Translations under genes and position numbers: made by a program
Origin: Alligator mississippiensis
Taxonomy: Eukaryota > Chordata > Crocodylia > Alligatoridae
Assembly: GCF_030867095.1 (NCBI RefSeq)
Contig: NC_081824.1
Span: forward strand, 167,408,933 to 167,472,932
Direction: 5' to 3'
DNA length: 64,000 nt
Shown here: positions 1-13,100 of the stretch, one piece after another
Position numbering within the stretch: the first letter of the stretch is position 1
Layout: each line of letters starts with the position of its first letter
Notes under the pieces: generated by a model
What the model saw: only the letters and a program-made list of their open reading frames with translations
Told to the model about the DNA's origin: nothing
The model's database searches: none

Positions 1-463
1 CCCATGCTCTCCTCAGCACCATGTGCCTCTTCCTTATGATCCCCCATACCCCACGCACCCCCCCTGCCTGCCTCACGAGCCACCTTGGCCCCATTTGGAG
101 CTGCAGCAGTTGCTTTTCTGATCTATACTCAACTTAAAGATAAGAAGTTTTTTTCCTTTAGCTGAATGGGGGAAATAACCTTGTCTTAGGTTTGAGTAAA
201 TGTAGTAACTTGTTTATTATAGTGCTTATTTTTACCTCTTTGCGGAGGGGCCAAGCAGCAGAGGCAGAGGGAGTGGGCATCCATGGACTCAGCCTGAGCC
301 TGTACCTACCTGTTTATTTCCTCACCCCTCACACCACCCGTCAAAGGATCTCTGGGTGACCTGACACCCCAGCTGAAAATCACGGTTTTGCAGGGTTATT
401 CACATTGCTAGACTTCTTTCAAGGGTACAGGTTACATTAGACCTCCACCTTTTTGGTATGCAG
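1..463. other. presumed intron upstream of the first visible exon
   Basis: No coding signal seen. The stretch ends in a pyrimidine-containing tract and an AG acceptor at 462-463, so it is read as intron of the gene whose exons follow. No recognisable repeat boundary was found. Confidence 0.5.
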
Positions 464-638
464 AAATCTTAAGAATAACTGCAAGAATAAAAATTGTAAA
501 GTTAGCAAGAGTATGGAAGGAGAAATATCCAAGGGGATAGCTGAGATGGTTGCATGGGAAGGGGAAGTATATCGCATTCCTAGACAAATTGTGACATGCG
601 CTGTATGCTCTGGCCCTATTAATTCAGATATTAATGTG
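464..638 (+). CDS. internal coding exon of an unidentified gene (gene A)
   Basis: Internal exon of 175 nt, bounded by an AG acceptor at 462-463 (tract ctttttggtatgcag) and a GTAAG donor at 639-643. The open frame begins with the last base of a split codon and ends on a codon boundary (phase 0), which is the phase needed by the next exon at 5111. The encoded part is rich in Lys, Asn and Cys at its start, then contains GEVYRIPRQIVTCAVCSGPI, in which a C-x2-C pair could be half of a zinc-binding site. I do not recognise the family. The acceptor is only moderately strong, so this exon is less certain than the next two. Upstream exons lie outside the window. Confidence 0.55.
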
Positions 639-3600
639 GTAAGAAAACCATAGTTGTTTTTCTAAATGGACTATTAATATTTTACATAAGAACTTACAGG
701 CATTGACACAGATGGTGCTGTGGCACCTCTTTCAACCAATAAATCTTTCATAAGTATTTGTACGTATTTTTTGCTAAGAAAATTATCTAATTATAGCTAT
801 TTAAATAACTGAAAATGGTTAAAAAAAAAAGTGCATTTTAATATTTCCCATGTATCTCACTGATCTCTGTTACCCACTTGATACTGACATGACTCTATTC
901 CTTATGCATACCAAATTAGGCTAATACATTTGGATTACCTGTAGAGCTTATTTCAGTTTCAGTAGCTTGTTCTTTGAAGTAAAATTACCAAAAATTTGTT
1001 CATTACTTTTTGCCTACCAGCTCAACATTTTGGATTCTGTTCATTATGGGGGTTGGGGGGGTGTTAAAGCAGGCATCACACTGTGATATCCTTCTTATTG
1101 TTAAGTGGGTAGAGTAAGCTGTATCCAAATGGATTTATCCTAGTAGAGAGCAATCATTCACTGAGAGCAGATGATGATTCTTACAAAGACACCTTTTTGA
1201 AGTGATTGCAACAGTAAAACAGCTCACTGCCTGCCTGCAAGATTTGTAGCTTGGATTGATTTCCATTAAACCACAAAACAACCAAGCAAAAAGTAACATT
1301 GACATAAATTAAAAAGCAGATCTCAGCTTACAGAAAGCAAAGAAATCTTGAAATATGCTCTGAAACTCCCATCCCTGGGGGAAGGAAAATAGTCTGAATT
1401 TCCATCCACTGAACCTGATGGTTTTGGATAAGAACTTTCTTCTTCCAATTGTTAGCTTCCTTTTTCTGCAACTCCCAAATAATCTTCAGCTCCTACTTGG
1501 GGCTTATTGGAGAGTCATGGTGTAAATCGCATCTCCTTAAACCTCAAATGAGATGTGCATAATTTAAAGTAAACTTAGATGGTTCTTCGGAATATACCTC
1601 AATGTGTGGGGCTCAGATGTTGTTGTGGTGAGGAAAAAAAGGTCAAGGTATTAATACGTTTTCTGTTAAATCAGAGAATCATACTGGATTAAAATGGTTG
1701 TTACCATGTGCCCAGAACTCATTATATCAGATGCTTCACAATGTTGTATGGCATGAGTCCCTTCGGAGTGCTGCTTCATTGCTTCTACCCTATTCCACAT
1801 GCATCACCTACATATTAGATGAAAATTCCATTCATCTTTCTTATACATTCATATGCAGATCCAATAGACTGTTTAGAGGTTATGCATTGAAAGAAGATCG
1901 GTTCAACTAGCATACTTACTATGTTCAGTGCCTGTGGAAATGCAGCTATATTGCCGAGAGGGAAAAAGAAAAACTGGAGCTTTAAATTATGTTAAATAGT
2001 GCATGCACTAGGTTCCTGTTTAAACCATTATAACTGCTCCAAATATAAATCAGGCTTCACCAGGCAACTGACAATTGTATGTGCTGTTTAAGGGCTATAA
2101 CTTCTAACAAATTTTCACCCTTCTGCCCCCTTCCCACTGAATTGCTAGAGTAGAACAATTCAAAAGATAGTGTTGATTTTTAGCAGAAAAAGAATGCTCT
2201 TTCCGTGGCATGAGGGAATTGATTAAGTTTTATCTTGTACAGGAGAATGATGAATAACTATGCCTTATCAACTGCTTGCTGTTTCTGAAGCAGAGTTTGT
2301 GTTTTTCTCTTAAAGCACTATAAAGCGTGCTTGCTGTTGTCTTGATCAGAAAATCTCTTGCAGTATGTCAGGGTGGAAGAAATACATTTCCCATTTATGT
2401 TAACAAAGTACTTTAATATGCAGTCTCTGGCTATGGACAGATATAATTTATAACCACTTCAAAATGAGAAAGGAAATTGCCCCTATGGAGAATGCATGAG
2501 CTGCTACACTGCAGCTGTTAACACTGCCTGCTCGTGTAGAGATGCAGATTGCAACAGTTTTGTTATGTTTGTATCACTGCAGGAGCATTCAATTTGTATG
2601 TAACAGTTATGCAATTATTTATCAACCACATGTTTTCGTAGCAGCACGGAGGTCAGCCCCAGCTTGTGCAGTTATGCAGCATTTTAGTGTTAGTTTAATG
2701 AGGGTGTCATCATCATCGGACCAATCTGTTTCTGTCTTTCTTTATTTGATATTGCCAATAAATTTGCTAACTGTAGGAAAGCTGATATTATAACTTGTCT
2801 TGGAAAACTTCATTCCTCTAATTGACAGTACAAGTGTCAAACTAAGGGTTTTCTCCAGTAAAGGAAAGATAACACTTTTCTTAACTTTCAACAAAAATTG
2901 GTCTGAGTAATAAAGGCCAGACTAGGAGTTTCAACATGGTCTTTTAAAAAAACAAAACACAACACTGTTAAACTCTCCAATAGAACCTCAGGCAAAGATA
3001 GGTTACTAATGTTCATTTCCTTTTTTTGTGTGTTGGACCATTTCTAAGTGTATAAGTGGAAGGAAATCGAGAAGTGTTGTCATGAGGTCAGCTGCTGGCT
3101 GTCTTGTATGTGTTGGGGGTAATGAATTGATTTTATAATAGCAGCCTTTATCTGGTGACTTATTAATATGCTACTTTAACCGACTATGGTTTCTTCAAAA
3201 TGCTGGATAGTACATTCTTAATTAATAAAATAATATGATGACAATTAAGAGAGATTATCCTAAACAAATAGTGATCTCACACTTCCCGGAATTAAATTAG
3301 TGTGGTGTTGTTCTATGCAATATGCAAAGACTTACTCAGCATTGGAAGAGCAAGTTTTTATGGTCAATGGGCCACAGAAGGAATAAAGTAATGTCTTTTG
3401 CTAAAGACATAATTAAGCCAAGCTTCTCAGTGACATTGCATCATGGCATCCTCCTTTTCCACTCTGCTTATGTTAGGTGTGACATTGTAGAAGACAGTTG
3501 TAATGGTAGGAGCTAATAATAGAAGTTGATTCATTGATGTAAAAATAGAATAATTAAGCAACTCAGTGTTACACTGAAAAAATGTATCTTTCCCTTTGCA

Positions 3601-5110
3601 GTACAGCAAGGACAAGCCTAGCACTGCATCTTTCTCAAGATTAAAAAAGATTTTATAAACCAGTGCTGTCCCAGATTTCTTTCAACCATTATAAAAAAAA
3701 AAAAAAAAAAAGCCACTTATCCACCTGCCCATCACTGCTTTCTTGGCCATTCAAGCGCAAGTTTTAGAAGGAATAGGGCTTTGGAGTTTTCAGGTTATAA
3801 TTGTTTTAGTGTTTAGGTTATTTAGTACTTACAGATAAAGCTGTACCATTCAAGGCATCGGTTGCATCTGCCTATGTTCCCTCTTTGGGTTTTGGGTACG
3901 CGTTTTGGAAATCGTGAGTAAGGGTCACATTTACTCTGATTTGAAGAACTACTAGAAGCAGATGGTTGCTCTAATGAAATAAGAAAATTTGGTTCCTCAT
4001 CTACAAACCAAATGCCTAGCCATTTAGTTGAAAGATGCACAGCTTGTGCTAAGTTCACTTTCCATGCCAGGAAGACATGTTAATTGCCTTGCTGGTCTTT
4101 CCTGATGGAATAGACTTGGATAGACTCTGAAAATCCAGTGGCGTCAATGGCAGTCCATTCATGAATTGCATGTCTCTACCACTGTACTTTCCCAGTACTT
4201 CACAATTCTTTATCTTTACAATGTGCCTGGGAAGTAGGGAAGTACTTACATTCCCTTGCTTATATTTAAGTAACAGAGGGGCATGTACAAAATGTGTAGC
4301 AGATCAAGTAACTGAACCCAGGTCTTCAAGTCTGAGCCTGGCTCAAATTGCTTTAAGGTGAGCTTAGTCGTGAACTTGCTACTCAGTCGTAACTTGGTGT
4401 GTGTACACTCTTACCCCAAAGTAAAGGTAAGGTAACTTGCCCCACCTCACTTCTACCAGTATAGTAGTCTGTGATTACAAACACCAGCAAAGGTTTTATC
4501 CCCTCCCCGGGGGGTATGGTAGTAGTTGTGCTCCCTTCACAACAGTTGACAGCTCCAGTTAAGAGTACTCCATAACCATTGATGCTCTTCCATTTGCTTT
4601 ACTTGGGAATGCAACTTTTTCTACCTATTTGTGTCTTGTTTGTTCCAAAAGCAGTAGAGTCATGAGAGAGAAGTATTATTTATAGCTCTTCCCCATTGCA
4701 CCACACCACACACACACACAAACCCCCTCTGTGCTAGCAAAGCAGTGGTTTTTAAAACAAGTGATAAAAGCTCTACTAATGTGATAGTTGGGGTTTTTTT
4801 CCCAAATTAGAAAGTATTGATGTGCAAATGTATATCCTATATAACACATTTTATCTGGAGTTTCTGGTTAAGCAGAGAATTTGGCTAGCATTTTACGAGC
4901 TGTCAAATTTGATAGTGTCCAATCATGCACTGTGTTCAGACATTCATTCAGACTCCAGCTGTGTAACACAAGTGGATACTTATATGGCAATCTGCTAATC
5001 GAGATGACGTTTTTAGGTCAGCACTTGCCGTCTTCATGTTCTTAAATCATGCGTATGTTAAGTCAGTGATTAGATTTGTTTGTTGTCTTACATTGCATAT
5101 TTCCTTACAG
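639..5110 (+). other. intron of gene A
   Basis: AT-rich intron of about 4.5 kb between the 464-638 and 5111-5245 exons. It holds an A19 run near 3693-3711, a short CA repeat near 4706-4722 and an old CORE-SINE fragment around 4200-4345. No further exon with matching phase was found. Confidence 0.55.
4196..4345 (+). repeat. degenerate CORE-SINE / MIR-like fragment
   Basis: The stretch includes acagagggg, then agtaactgaacccaggtctt, followed by a gagcctggct-like end. This follows the order of the conserved core and tail of MIR-like tRNA-derived SINEs (the blocks normally read gaggcacagag ... gaacccaggtct). It is old and diverged, and lies within the gene A intron. The assignment is by eye, so the ends are approximate. 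Confidence 0.45.
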
Positions 5111-5245
5111 GTTATACATAAACATTTTTACTTGAAAAGAGTGGAGATCATGGCTCAATGTGAAGAATGGATAGCAGACATACAGCAGTACAGCAGTGAC
5201 AAACGGGTAGGCAGGACAATGTCTCATCATGCAGCAGCTCTTAAG
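5111..5245 (+). CDS. internal coding exon of gene A
   Basis: 135-nt exon (45 codons, phase 0 at both ends) with a good acceptor (atatttccttacag) and a donor AAG|gtgagg. It carries HKHFYLKR, then MAQCEEWIADIQQYSSDKRV, and ends in HHAAALK. The reading frame continues directly from the 464-638 exon and into the 6336 exon. With the upstream C-x2-C, the HKH and the later Cys give a spaced C-x2-C...H-x-H...C pattern that could bind zinc; this is inference only. The ordinary codon mix, absence of stops and three-way phase agreement support a real gene. The protein was not recognised. Confidence 0.8.
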
Positions 5246-6335
5246 GTGAGGTGCCCGACAATTGTATCATGCCTACGAGAGGAGCAAAGAGCAGAGTGGC
5301 ACAAGTCAAAACAAAAAAGGCAACATTTAAAAAAAAAATGCAAACATAACTGACAGCTTTACAGTTGCTGAGATGCACTGTAGGTGGTTGTCAGTTTCAC
5401 AAAAGGTTTGAATTTGCTTATAAACGGAATTTATTTCTTTTCCATGTGGTTTCTGACGAGTATTTACTCTGCAGTATTTTTCATAAGGATCAAAGTAGAG
5501 GAGTGTAAGAGATCTTTATGGGGATTTTATAGCATTTTATTTGTTTTGAGTTGTATGTGGAATATGATAAACTCCAGTGCAGCCTCCCCACGCTATACAT
5601 TTTTAAAGCTTGGAAACAAATTCCTTACATGGACAAAAAGAAAATTCTGAGGCCCAAAACAACCAGCATTGTGTCTTGAACTTGCTATAATTTTTAAGTA
5701 AGAAAGTTATTAATAATGGGTTACCACTTTTAATTCCCTGTTGGTTTGTTATTTTATTGTTCTAGTGTATTTTAGTACCCTTTAAGGAGGGTGACGAGCC
5801 ATTTCTTACATTCATAAATTCACTTGTATTTTATGTGCAAAAAAGCAGAATTTTATGGATTTACTATTGGGGGACACTTTCTGTTGCTACATATACGTTG
5901 TTTGAATAGAGTTGGGCTTGTTACTAGTGTGCAGTTTACAGGTAAGTTTGTATGCTAACACTTATGTCTCTATTATATATATAAAATTATCATACTACTA
6001 TACCTTTTAGAAGTGGTGAGTTCTGGTTGTCCAAAATTTCCCCTGGCGTCCTAGCCCCAAGTGTGAGCTTGGACCACTCCACTGTTTTAATGCACAGCGT
6101 TGCAATACCTGGGCACTTCCATTGCTGCCTTCCCTGGGCTCCTTTGTTTTGCAAGGCTTGTTGGGGCTGGAGGAATTCCATATCCCTCCTCATGCTGGAC
6201 TGTGTGCAAGGGACCTAGGTTCTTACAGCCATTCCTGGGTGCTCACTTGTCTATCTTTCCTAGAAATTTGCTAGGAACAAAATTACTCTCTCTTCAAAGT
6301 GTTGTGAAAAGTAACGTTTTAATGTTTCAATGCAG
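5246..6335 (+). other. intron of gene A
   Basis: Intron of about 1.1 kb from the gtgagg donor at 5246 to the tgcag acceptor ending at 6335. AT-rich, with a short TA run near 5976. No repeat or exon recognised. Confidence 0.65.
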
Positions 6336-6515
6336 CGTCACACAGCTCAGCTGCGGGAGGAGCTTCTGAAACTTCCCTGCCCTGAAGGCTTGGATCCAGA
6401 TGCTGATGACTCCACAGAAAAATGCAGTGCCACAACAAGTTCTGAGGAGACTGTGTTGCACGACCAGGTGAAACCGAGCAGCAGTAAAGATATCCCCAGT
6501 GACTTCAAATTATGA
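6336..6515 (+). CDS. last coding exon of gene A with stop codon
   Basis: Terminal exon: 59 codons plus TGA at 6513-6515, opened by the acceptor tttcaatgcag. It starts RHTAQLREELLKLPCPEGLD and continues into an acidic, Ser/Thr-rich, low-complexity tail ending in PSDFKL. The first half is likely helical (alternating charged and Leu residues) and the tail likely disordered. In-frame joining to 5111-5245 is exact. A 3' UTR with a canonical poly(A) signal follows, so this is the true C-terminus. About 163 C-terminal residues of the protein are visible in the window. The family was not identified. Confidence 0.8.
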   Translation, partial: RHTAQLREELLKLPCPEGLDPDADDSTEKCSATTSSEETVLHDQVKPSSSKDIPSDFKL

Positions 6516-7035
6516 GCTGCATTGACATAGACTTTCTAGATGCAAAGGCTTTGAAGCACAAGCCAAATATGTCAATATTTGTATGTAAGAAGCTAATTAT
6601 GTAATAGGTAATGAAATTGAAACTATACTATGCCCTTAAGGATATACAGTTTAATTCAAAATGATCTTTTATTTACCTGTACAAGAGTGTAAACTTTTTT
6701 TGTGCTTTTATTTTTCAATTGTGAGAACCACTGATTGGTATGTTTAAAAAGTTATGTATACAAGAAATGGATAAATCACTGATATATAAGGGAAACTACC
6801 TTAGGAAAGAATGTTTACTGAATGTTTATTTTTTTTTTTTTTTTTTTTTACTTGTAGAGTGAGGGCGGTTGTAACAAAGAATATATATTGGTCATTCTTA
6901 CAGCTACTATTTAAAGTCAGAAAATTTTCACTGAATTTGATAGATTTTACGTTTGGCCATATCTTCATGCTCATATTTGATTTCTAAAGGAAACCTCCTG
7001 TATACTTCAATAAAAGTTAAATGGACATGCTCCCT
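6516..7035 (+). other. 3' UTR of gene A with poly(A) signal
   Basis: AT-rich non-coding sequence directly after the stop. It contains a T23 run near 6827-6849 and AATAAA at 7009-7014; cleavage is expected 10-30 nt later. A second AATAAA at 7173-7178 could give a longer 3' end. Confidence 0.65.
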
Positions 7036-8632
7036 CTTTTATGATTTACTGGTACATTTTTTAAATAATCTGCCATAAAATACGTTATAGCCGGAGACTT
7101 GCACTTGTATGACTGAATTTATTACAGTCAACGTATTTAATTTTATGCTTACTAATTCTAAAATGCAGATGAAATAAATGCACATGGTTTTACCTCATGC
7201 CAAAATTTGGACTTCTGAATTTATCTTTTGTTTAGCTACTTTCATGCAGGGTAATAAGTGTTCCAAAATCTGTCTTGATTTGTTTGTAAGGGCTATTCTG
7301 GAATTATTTGTTTTAACGAATTATCTGATTTTACCAAATAGAATTAGATGTATTAATTTTACTTTTTAAGTACTAGCCATGATCAAGGACATCTTCCATA
7401 GATCATACTGTAAAGGTTTCTTTTCAATTTTATACTTAAAGCCACAGATGCATACTAAAAAAAATAAGGTATTAGGTGGGTTTAATAATTCAACTTTGCT
7501 TTTAGGACTACATGCACTACTGTCAGTTGTTCTTAATTTTCAGTAATCCTTAAAGAACTAATCAAATATTACTGGTGTTACCTCAGATGAGAGAGAAATC
7601 TGTTGTAATAACAATATTATCAATCAGGAAAGAAACAAAATCTTTTCATTTTCTATTTGTTGCTGTTTATAAGTATCAAATTGGACTCTCTTTTGGTTTT
7701 TGATTTACTGTGTATCATTTCTCACAATTAAAAATGGCACCAATTAAGGTTGTGTCCTAATGGTTGTGGTTAGCAGAAATATCAAATGCTTTAGGACCTA
7801 CACGAGGAATTCCATTGTATTTCATTTTGATATTACAACTGTTGGCAATTTGATATAGAACTCGAAAATGTTGAGTTGTTTTACCATCAGATGACTAAAT
7901 CTTGATGAATGTATTGGGTGGCAAAATGTGCGTCTTCACATTTCTAGCCCGTGTTAAACTTGTTAGCAAATGCATTATCAGTCAGTATGTACATTTTGTG
8001 AAACCCTTGGAGCAGACTAATGTTTAACAAACTTTCCAAAATGAATCCTCCTTATTCCTTTTCTTAGCATACCAATTGCAAAAAATGATGAGTGCAAGAT
8101 CTTTACCTCAACAGTCACTTTATCAAAGTGAGTAGGAACTGCAGAGACGGTCTTGATTAGTGTGGTCTTTAGCCTTCACTTCCCATTTGCCTGAACACAC
8201 GAGACAACAGCCACTTACAATTTCCTCTCACTAGTGTTATGCCAATTTTTAAAAAAATGGTGGTTCTTTGTTAAAATTGCAACAAAAAATCAATGGCATT
8301 CTACTCTACCATTGAAAATCTCATCCATCATCTTTATTACTGCTTTTAGATCAGTTTGTGTATGGTTCACTTCTGACAGATCCACACACTGCTTTGTTAG
8401 GTTGCTCTTGAATCTCTACAAGTACTCTACCAAAAAGGAAAATATCTGTACTATGTCACCTTTGCTGATCAATTATCACTAACCTTCATGAGACTTGGGA
8501 CCACAAGCATGCTGCCAGCAATGAGGCTGCTGTAAGGGGTTGAGTAGCACACGAGAGTCTGCAGTCCATTAAAGATAAAAGCAATAATATCCTTTTAAGA
8601 TGGAACAAATTCACAGTTGAAGTCACAGTGGG

Positions 8633-8668
<36 letters not shown>

Positions 8669-9917
8669 CTTCAGTTTATTTAATTATGCTTCTGTACCTC
8701 TCTCTTGAATTCTAGTCTGGATATATAGACTATATCTTGCTGTGTAGAGCAGCCTTTTCTGCACCAAACATACTGATGCCAAAAAGAAAAAAGATAAATT
8801 AAAAATATAGTCTGTAGTCTAGGAAGCTCATGACAAAGCTGGATACTGGAGTGATTGATACATGAAATATAATTGAACAGATCCAAGTTTGCCTTGGAAT
8901 AACAGACTGTGGTTAAGTTTACATTAGCGAATTATATTGTCTATTTTTCAGCTCTGACCGTGAGTGTAACTGGGGTTGAGGCATGTTTACTACTTTGTCA
9001 AGAAAACAAATTAAATGAGCACTAATATAGGTAAAGCTCTAAGAGTTTTATAGATAAAAGGTTCTCTATTGAATCTAAGTATCATACCTTTCTACAGCTG
9101 TCAATATCATCGTTTTATAACATACTAATGGGTATTAGCTTTTTACCGTTATCTTTAGTAACTTCTCACACTATATGTGAAATTAAGTTTTAATTATGAT
9201 ATACTGTGTTACTTAATATCTGTGGATCATCAGCTTTTCATGAAACATCCTGATGGTCATGGTGCACGGGCTTGTCAGAATTACAACTTGCTAGTGTTAA
9301 ATTGTATTAACAAGATAAAAATATGTTTAATGTTGTCTTATGAGCAATGCTGTAGTTGTGACAAGCTGGCTACTTAAACACAAGTGGTCTCGCATGACCA
9401 CCAAGGATAGTTTTCAAAAGCACTTGCAATATGCTTTCTTTGATAATTTGATTTTTTTTTTTTTCTCCCCAAACGCATAACCTGCCTTTCAGTTGTCAAA
9501 TTATTCCAAAAATACAAGTCAGCACAACTGTAACATGTCTGAAATCTTTACACCAGTGTAGGCAACCATCAATCCTCTGGATCATGGAGCTACATGTAAG
9601 AGGTCTACACCCATCACACCAAGACTTTTGACACACATGCCTAGGAAAGAGTATGGCAGAGTGGAGGCTGCCCAAGACCAAGACCATCCCCACCTTTACA
9701 GCACTGAGACAGAGTACAAAGGCCAGACCAAATCCAGAAGTTCAGTGCCGTGATGGTTATAGCTTCTGCCAGAGAGCAACAGATGATATATGCTCCTGAC
9801 TCCCTAATTCCTCAGCAGGGGAACATTTCTGTCATAGCCTTTCTCCAACCAAAGAGTACCACAAGGCAGTGGGGGCTGGAGTTTTGAGGTGACTTACTCT
9901 TATGGTTGTATCATTGT
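7036..9917. other. AT-rich intergenic stretch
   Basis: No exon, RNA gene or bounded transposon recognised apart from the TG microsatellite at 8629. Reading frames are short and lack splice support. Confidence 0.5.
8629..8667. repeat. (TG)n microsatellite
   Basis: A run of about sixteen TG units preceded by a short G tract. Likely polymorphic in length. Confidence 0.95.
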
Positions 9918-10324
9918 TAGGGCCCTACCAAATTCATGGTGGAAGTGGGCTGCTCTGCAGCTCCTTTAGTTTTGCAGGTTCCCCTGCATGCCCCCCTGCC
10001 ACTGATTGGTAGAAGGGTCCTGCTTGCAGCTCGCTCCTGATTGGTAGGGAAGCGAATACTGTGGTTTTAAACATGGCACTGTTTTGGCCTCCCTGCCAGT
10101 CAGCAGCAGGCAGCAGGGCCACTGGGGCACATTTGCCAATCAGTGGCAGGGAGGTAAATACAGCGCCATGTTTAAAACTGAAGTTTTTGCTTTCCTACCA
10201 ATCAGGAGCAAGCCACAAGTGGGGACCCTTCACCAACCAGTGGCAAGGGGCGGTGCAAAGGAACCTGCAGGATTAAAGGAGCTGCAGCGCAGCCCACTTC
10301 CACTGTGAATTTGGTAGGGCCCTA
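9918..10324. mobile_element. foldback hAT-type MITE
   Basis: Near-complete inverted repeat of about 407 bp. The left end reads TAGGGCCCTACCAAATTCA and the right end TGAATTTGGTAGGGCCCTA. The complementarity continues inwards through the CAGCTCCTTTA / TAAAGGAGCTG blocks and towards the centre through the TTTTAAACATGG / CCATGTTTAAAA blocks. Flanking 8-bp sequences atcattgt (9910-9917) and aatattgt (10325-10332) match at six of eight positions, as expected for an old hAT insertion. Short ORFs inside it are by-products of the palindrome, and there is no transposase. Confidence 0.85.
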
Positions 10325-12879
10325 AATATTGTGGTGTTTTATAGGAGCTACCCTGCCACGAATAGCTCCACCACGTTGCCACCAGGCCCTGCAGTTGGAT
10401 GCAGTCTACAGTCATATCCAGGACCATTTAGACCCAGTAGGAAACTATAAATACAAAAGTGTTTGGGAGAAAAAAAGGACAAAGACACTGCACATTCTGC
10501 ATGTAGCTCAGACACATGCAGAATGAAGATGCATTGAAAGAAACCAAAGGAATTCGAGAATAAAGCTGTATATGTTGAAGAATGAGGTGGACACAAATGA
10601 CAGTGTACACTTCTCTTAGTACAAAGCAAATTATTTCAGTGGCTTTATAGAACCGTTGTTCTCATGAGAAATAGCTATTAAACCATCAATTACTTATGGG
10701 TCACTACTTTCTGTGACTAAAGGGCACCCCTAAATTCCAAAGCAGTGTTAGTAACATTGCTGTAAAATGCCCTTCATTCCCTCACATGGGTCTCTCTCTT
10801 TTCGCCAGGTTTACATTAGCCTAAACCAGTTGGGAGCAGGGGAAAAGAGAACAGTGGCCAACTGGGCTGCTTGCAGGATGCTGCTAAACCCAGCTGCCCC
10901 TGTCCTGGCACACACGAAGGGGAGAGAAGTCCTGTGCCACTGGCTCTCAGCTCCCTGGTCCTTCTGGCTAATACCAGCTTGTTCTCCATCCTTACTTAGC
11001 AATGTCACTGTTGGATCAGGTGGAAGCACAAATGTCTTTACCTGCTTGTATACCAACTTAACTCTTTTGATTATTTTCATGGTGCTGATGTCCACACCAG
11101 TTTATGACCAACTCTGCAAAATGTTCACAAATGCCTTTGTTTCACTTCCTAGTTTCTTTGATATTCAGCCAATGGTGATGAACTAGCTGACAGTGCTTGT
11201 ATGATTGTGAACAAATATTGTCCAAATCAGAAAGCACCGCCGGATGTTTTGTATTCAGTGCTGTTTGTATAAGTGAGAGGCTTCTACTTTCTCTCTGTGC
11301 AGTCTATTCAGTAAAGTAACTTGCCTTTGGCAGGATTCATGTGAAGGAAAAGAATACAAATTTTAAGTGCACAGTGTAGTAGATAGGCCTAGGAAAAGGT
11401 TTTTTTCTCAATTGGTGTAAGATCCATTTCTGCTGAGAAGTAGGAGGCATAATTAACTGTATATTACTAGCTTAGCCTGTAAATCTAACAATATTTATTA
11501 AGCTATTTAACATGTATTAACATGTAAATCAGCAGTAGCATGAGGTTGACAGAGTCCTGCAACACTTAATTCCATAGGTTTATGTTATAATCTCTGATCA
11601 GTATTTCCTTTTGTTTGATCAGTATTTTCTATTATTTTGTTTGGAGATTTTAACCCCTTCTGCAATTTTTTTTTTACATTACCACTTTTCTGCATTTGGA
11701 ATTGGTTCCTATTTATATTAGGTATAATTTTTCATTTGTGGCTACTTTTTTTTTCCTGTTGCTTTTTTCCCCTATGTTTTTCAAAAGTTTCCTTCTGTTG
11801 GGAGCTTTATTTTTCCAGCAGCCAGTCATTGCCACAAAACTGTTTCCTGGGGCTAACACTTCATCTCCTCAGGATGTTAGCTGCTTTTTTTGGAAATATA
11901 AATCATAAATCAGAAACATTTTTCCACAAAAATGAGACACAGATTTCTTCATATTTTAGCACCAGGAGCAAACATAAGACAGTGAAGCTGTTTCAGATAA
12001 ATGTTTCTAATTTATTATTTCTTTCCCACCAAATATGGCTAGGGAGATGAAATGTCACAGCAGAAATATATCGGTGTTTGAAATGGGCTGGTGATTTGTC
12101 TTTGACAAAATGTGCTCCACTTTCCTGCTTTGTTTCTTCATGAATGTCACCGACGTTAGGTGAAATATGCAGATGTTCTGATCTGAGCTTTCCAAAAGAC
12201 GGCAGGTTGCAACAATATGTGCCTACTAAAACAAACCATCCCAAAATGTCTCTGACAATAGCAGTTCGTTGCACTCTTTCCTCACTCCAGAGCAGGGATC
12301 TCAAAGTGTAAAAGACTAAAGGCAGCTTATTGGAGCCAGTCATGCAATTCTTAGATACCCTTGTTTTAATACATTACACCTTCATAAATAAACATGTAAA
12401 AATCCCAACATACTGTGCTCAGTCTTGACCCAGAGAGTGCAGTGTGTAACATGACCTGTCATCTCTGCAGGCTGCAACTCTCGAATTCGTGTCATCTGTT
12501 CTTTTCTCTGTTTCAGCAGGAGCAAACTTTGGCTTTTGGAAAACTGGAACTTCTCCCGCATGTCTGGGCAAAGTCCTTTCTACGTTAACGCTATTTTACT
12601 TTCTCCCACATACATTTTTTTTATGATGCAGCAGTGATAGGTAACCTCAGAGTCATCCTCAGATATCTGCAATTAAATCCCACAACTACTTCTGTACTCA
12701 GATGATGAAACTGCACTCTTTGTATTTTTGAGGTTGTTTAGTTAAAGGTCCAGTAAAGATGGATTCCCCACATGATGGCTTGACATCAGCCATCTAGCAT
12801 AATCTATTAGTTTTGGCTATGACTGGTTGACTTATTAGCCATGTTTGGGACCAAAGCAAAGAAGGCCATAAAAAGATGT
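10325..12879. other. intergenic stretch without recognised genes
   Basis: Contains open frames on both strands around 10767-11186 and a minus-strand frame at 11993-12343, none with splice or promoter support and none recognised. A T-rich, pyrimidine-biased segment lies at 11640-11830. Confidence 0.4.
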
Positions 12880-13100
12880 CCCAGGGATGTGTGAAGGGGA
12901 GTACCACTTCCTCCAAGTTCATTTCAAATATCTAACAGGCTGCCATAACGAAGAGCGCAGAATGCATAGCAATGGCTTGAAGTTGCAACAAAGTCGGTTT
13001 ATGTTGGATGGCAGGAAAAACTTCAGTGTTGGAGCAGTGAGGCAGTGGAGCAGGCTGCCTAGGCAGTTGGATAAGCATTGGGCAGAGAGGATTTGAAAGC
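12880..13100 (+). mobile_element. CR1-like LINE 3' coding relic
   Basis: The plus frame contains NGLKLQQSRFMLDGRKNF followed by a W-x-RLP block. This is the conserved stretch near the C-terminus of CR1 reverse-transcriptase ORFs; the CR1 at 47465 carries NGLKLQQEKLRLDIKKNF. 5' and 3' truncated and diverged. Confidence 0.7.

Noticed and set aside
10767..11186. 139-codon plus frame and overlapping 94-codon minus frame
   Set aside because: No family, promoter or splice support. The hydrophobic stretch alone is not enough, and the two frames are shadows of one another.
11993..12343. 116-codon minus-strand frame
   Set aside because: Looks partly protein-like, but I could not assign a family or splice sites. 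It may be an old transposon remnant.
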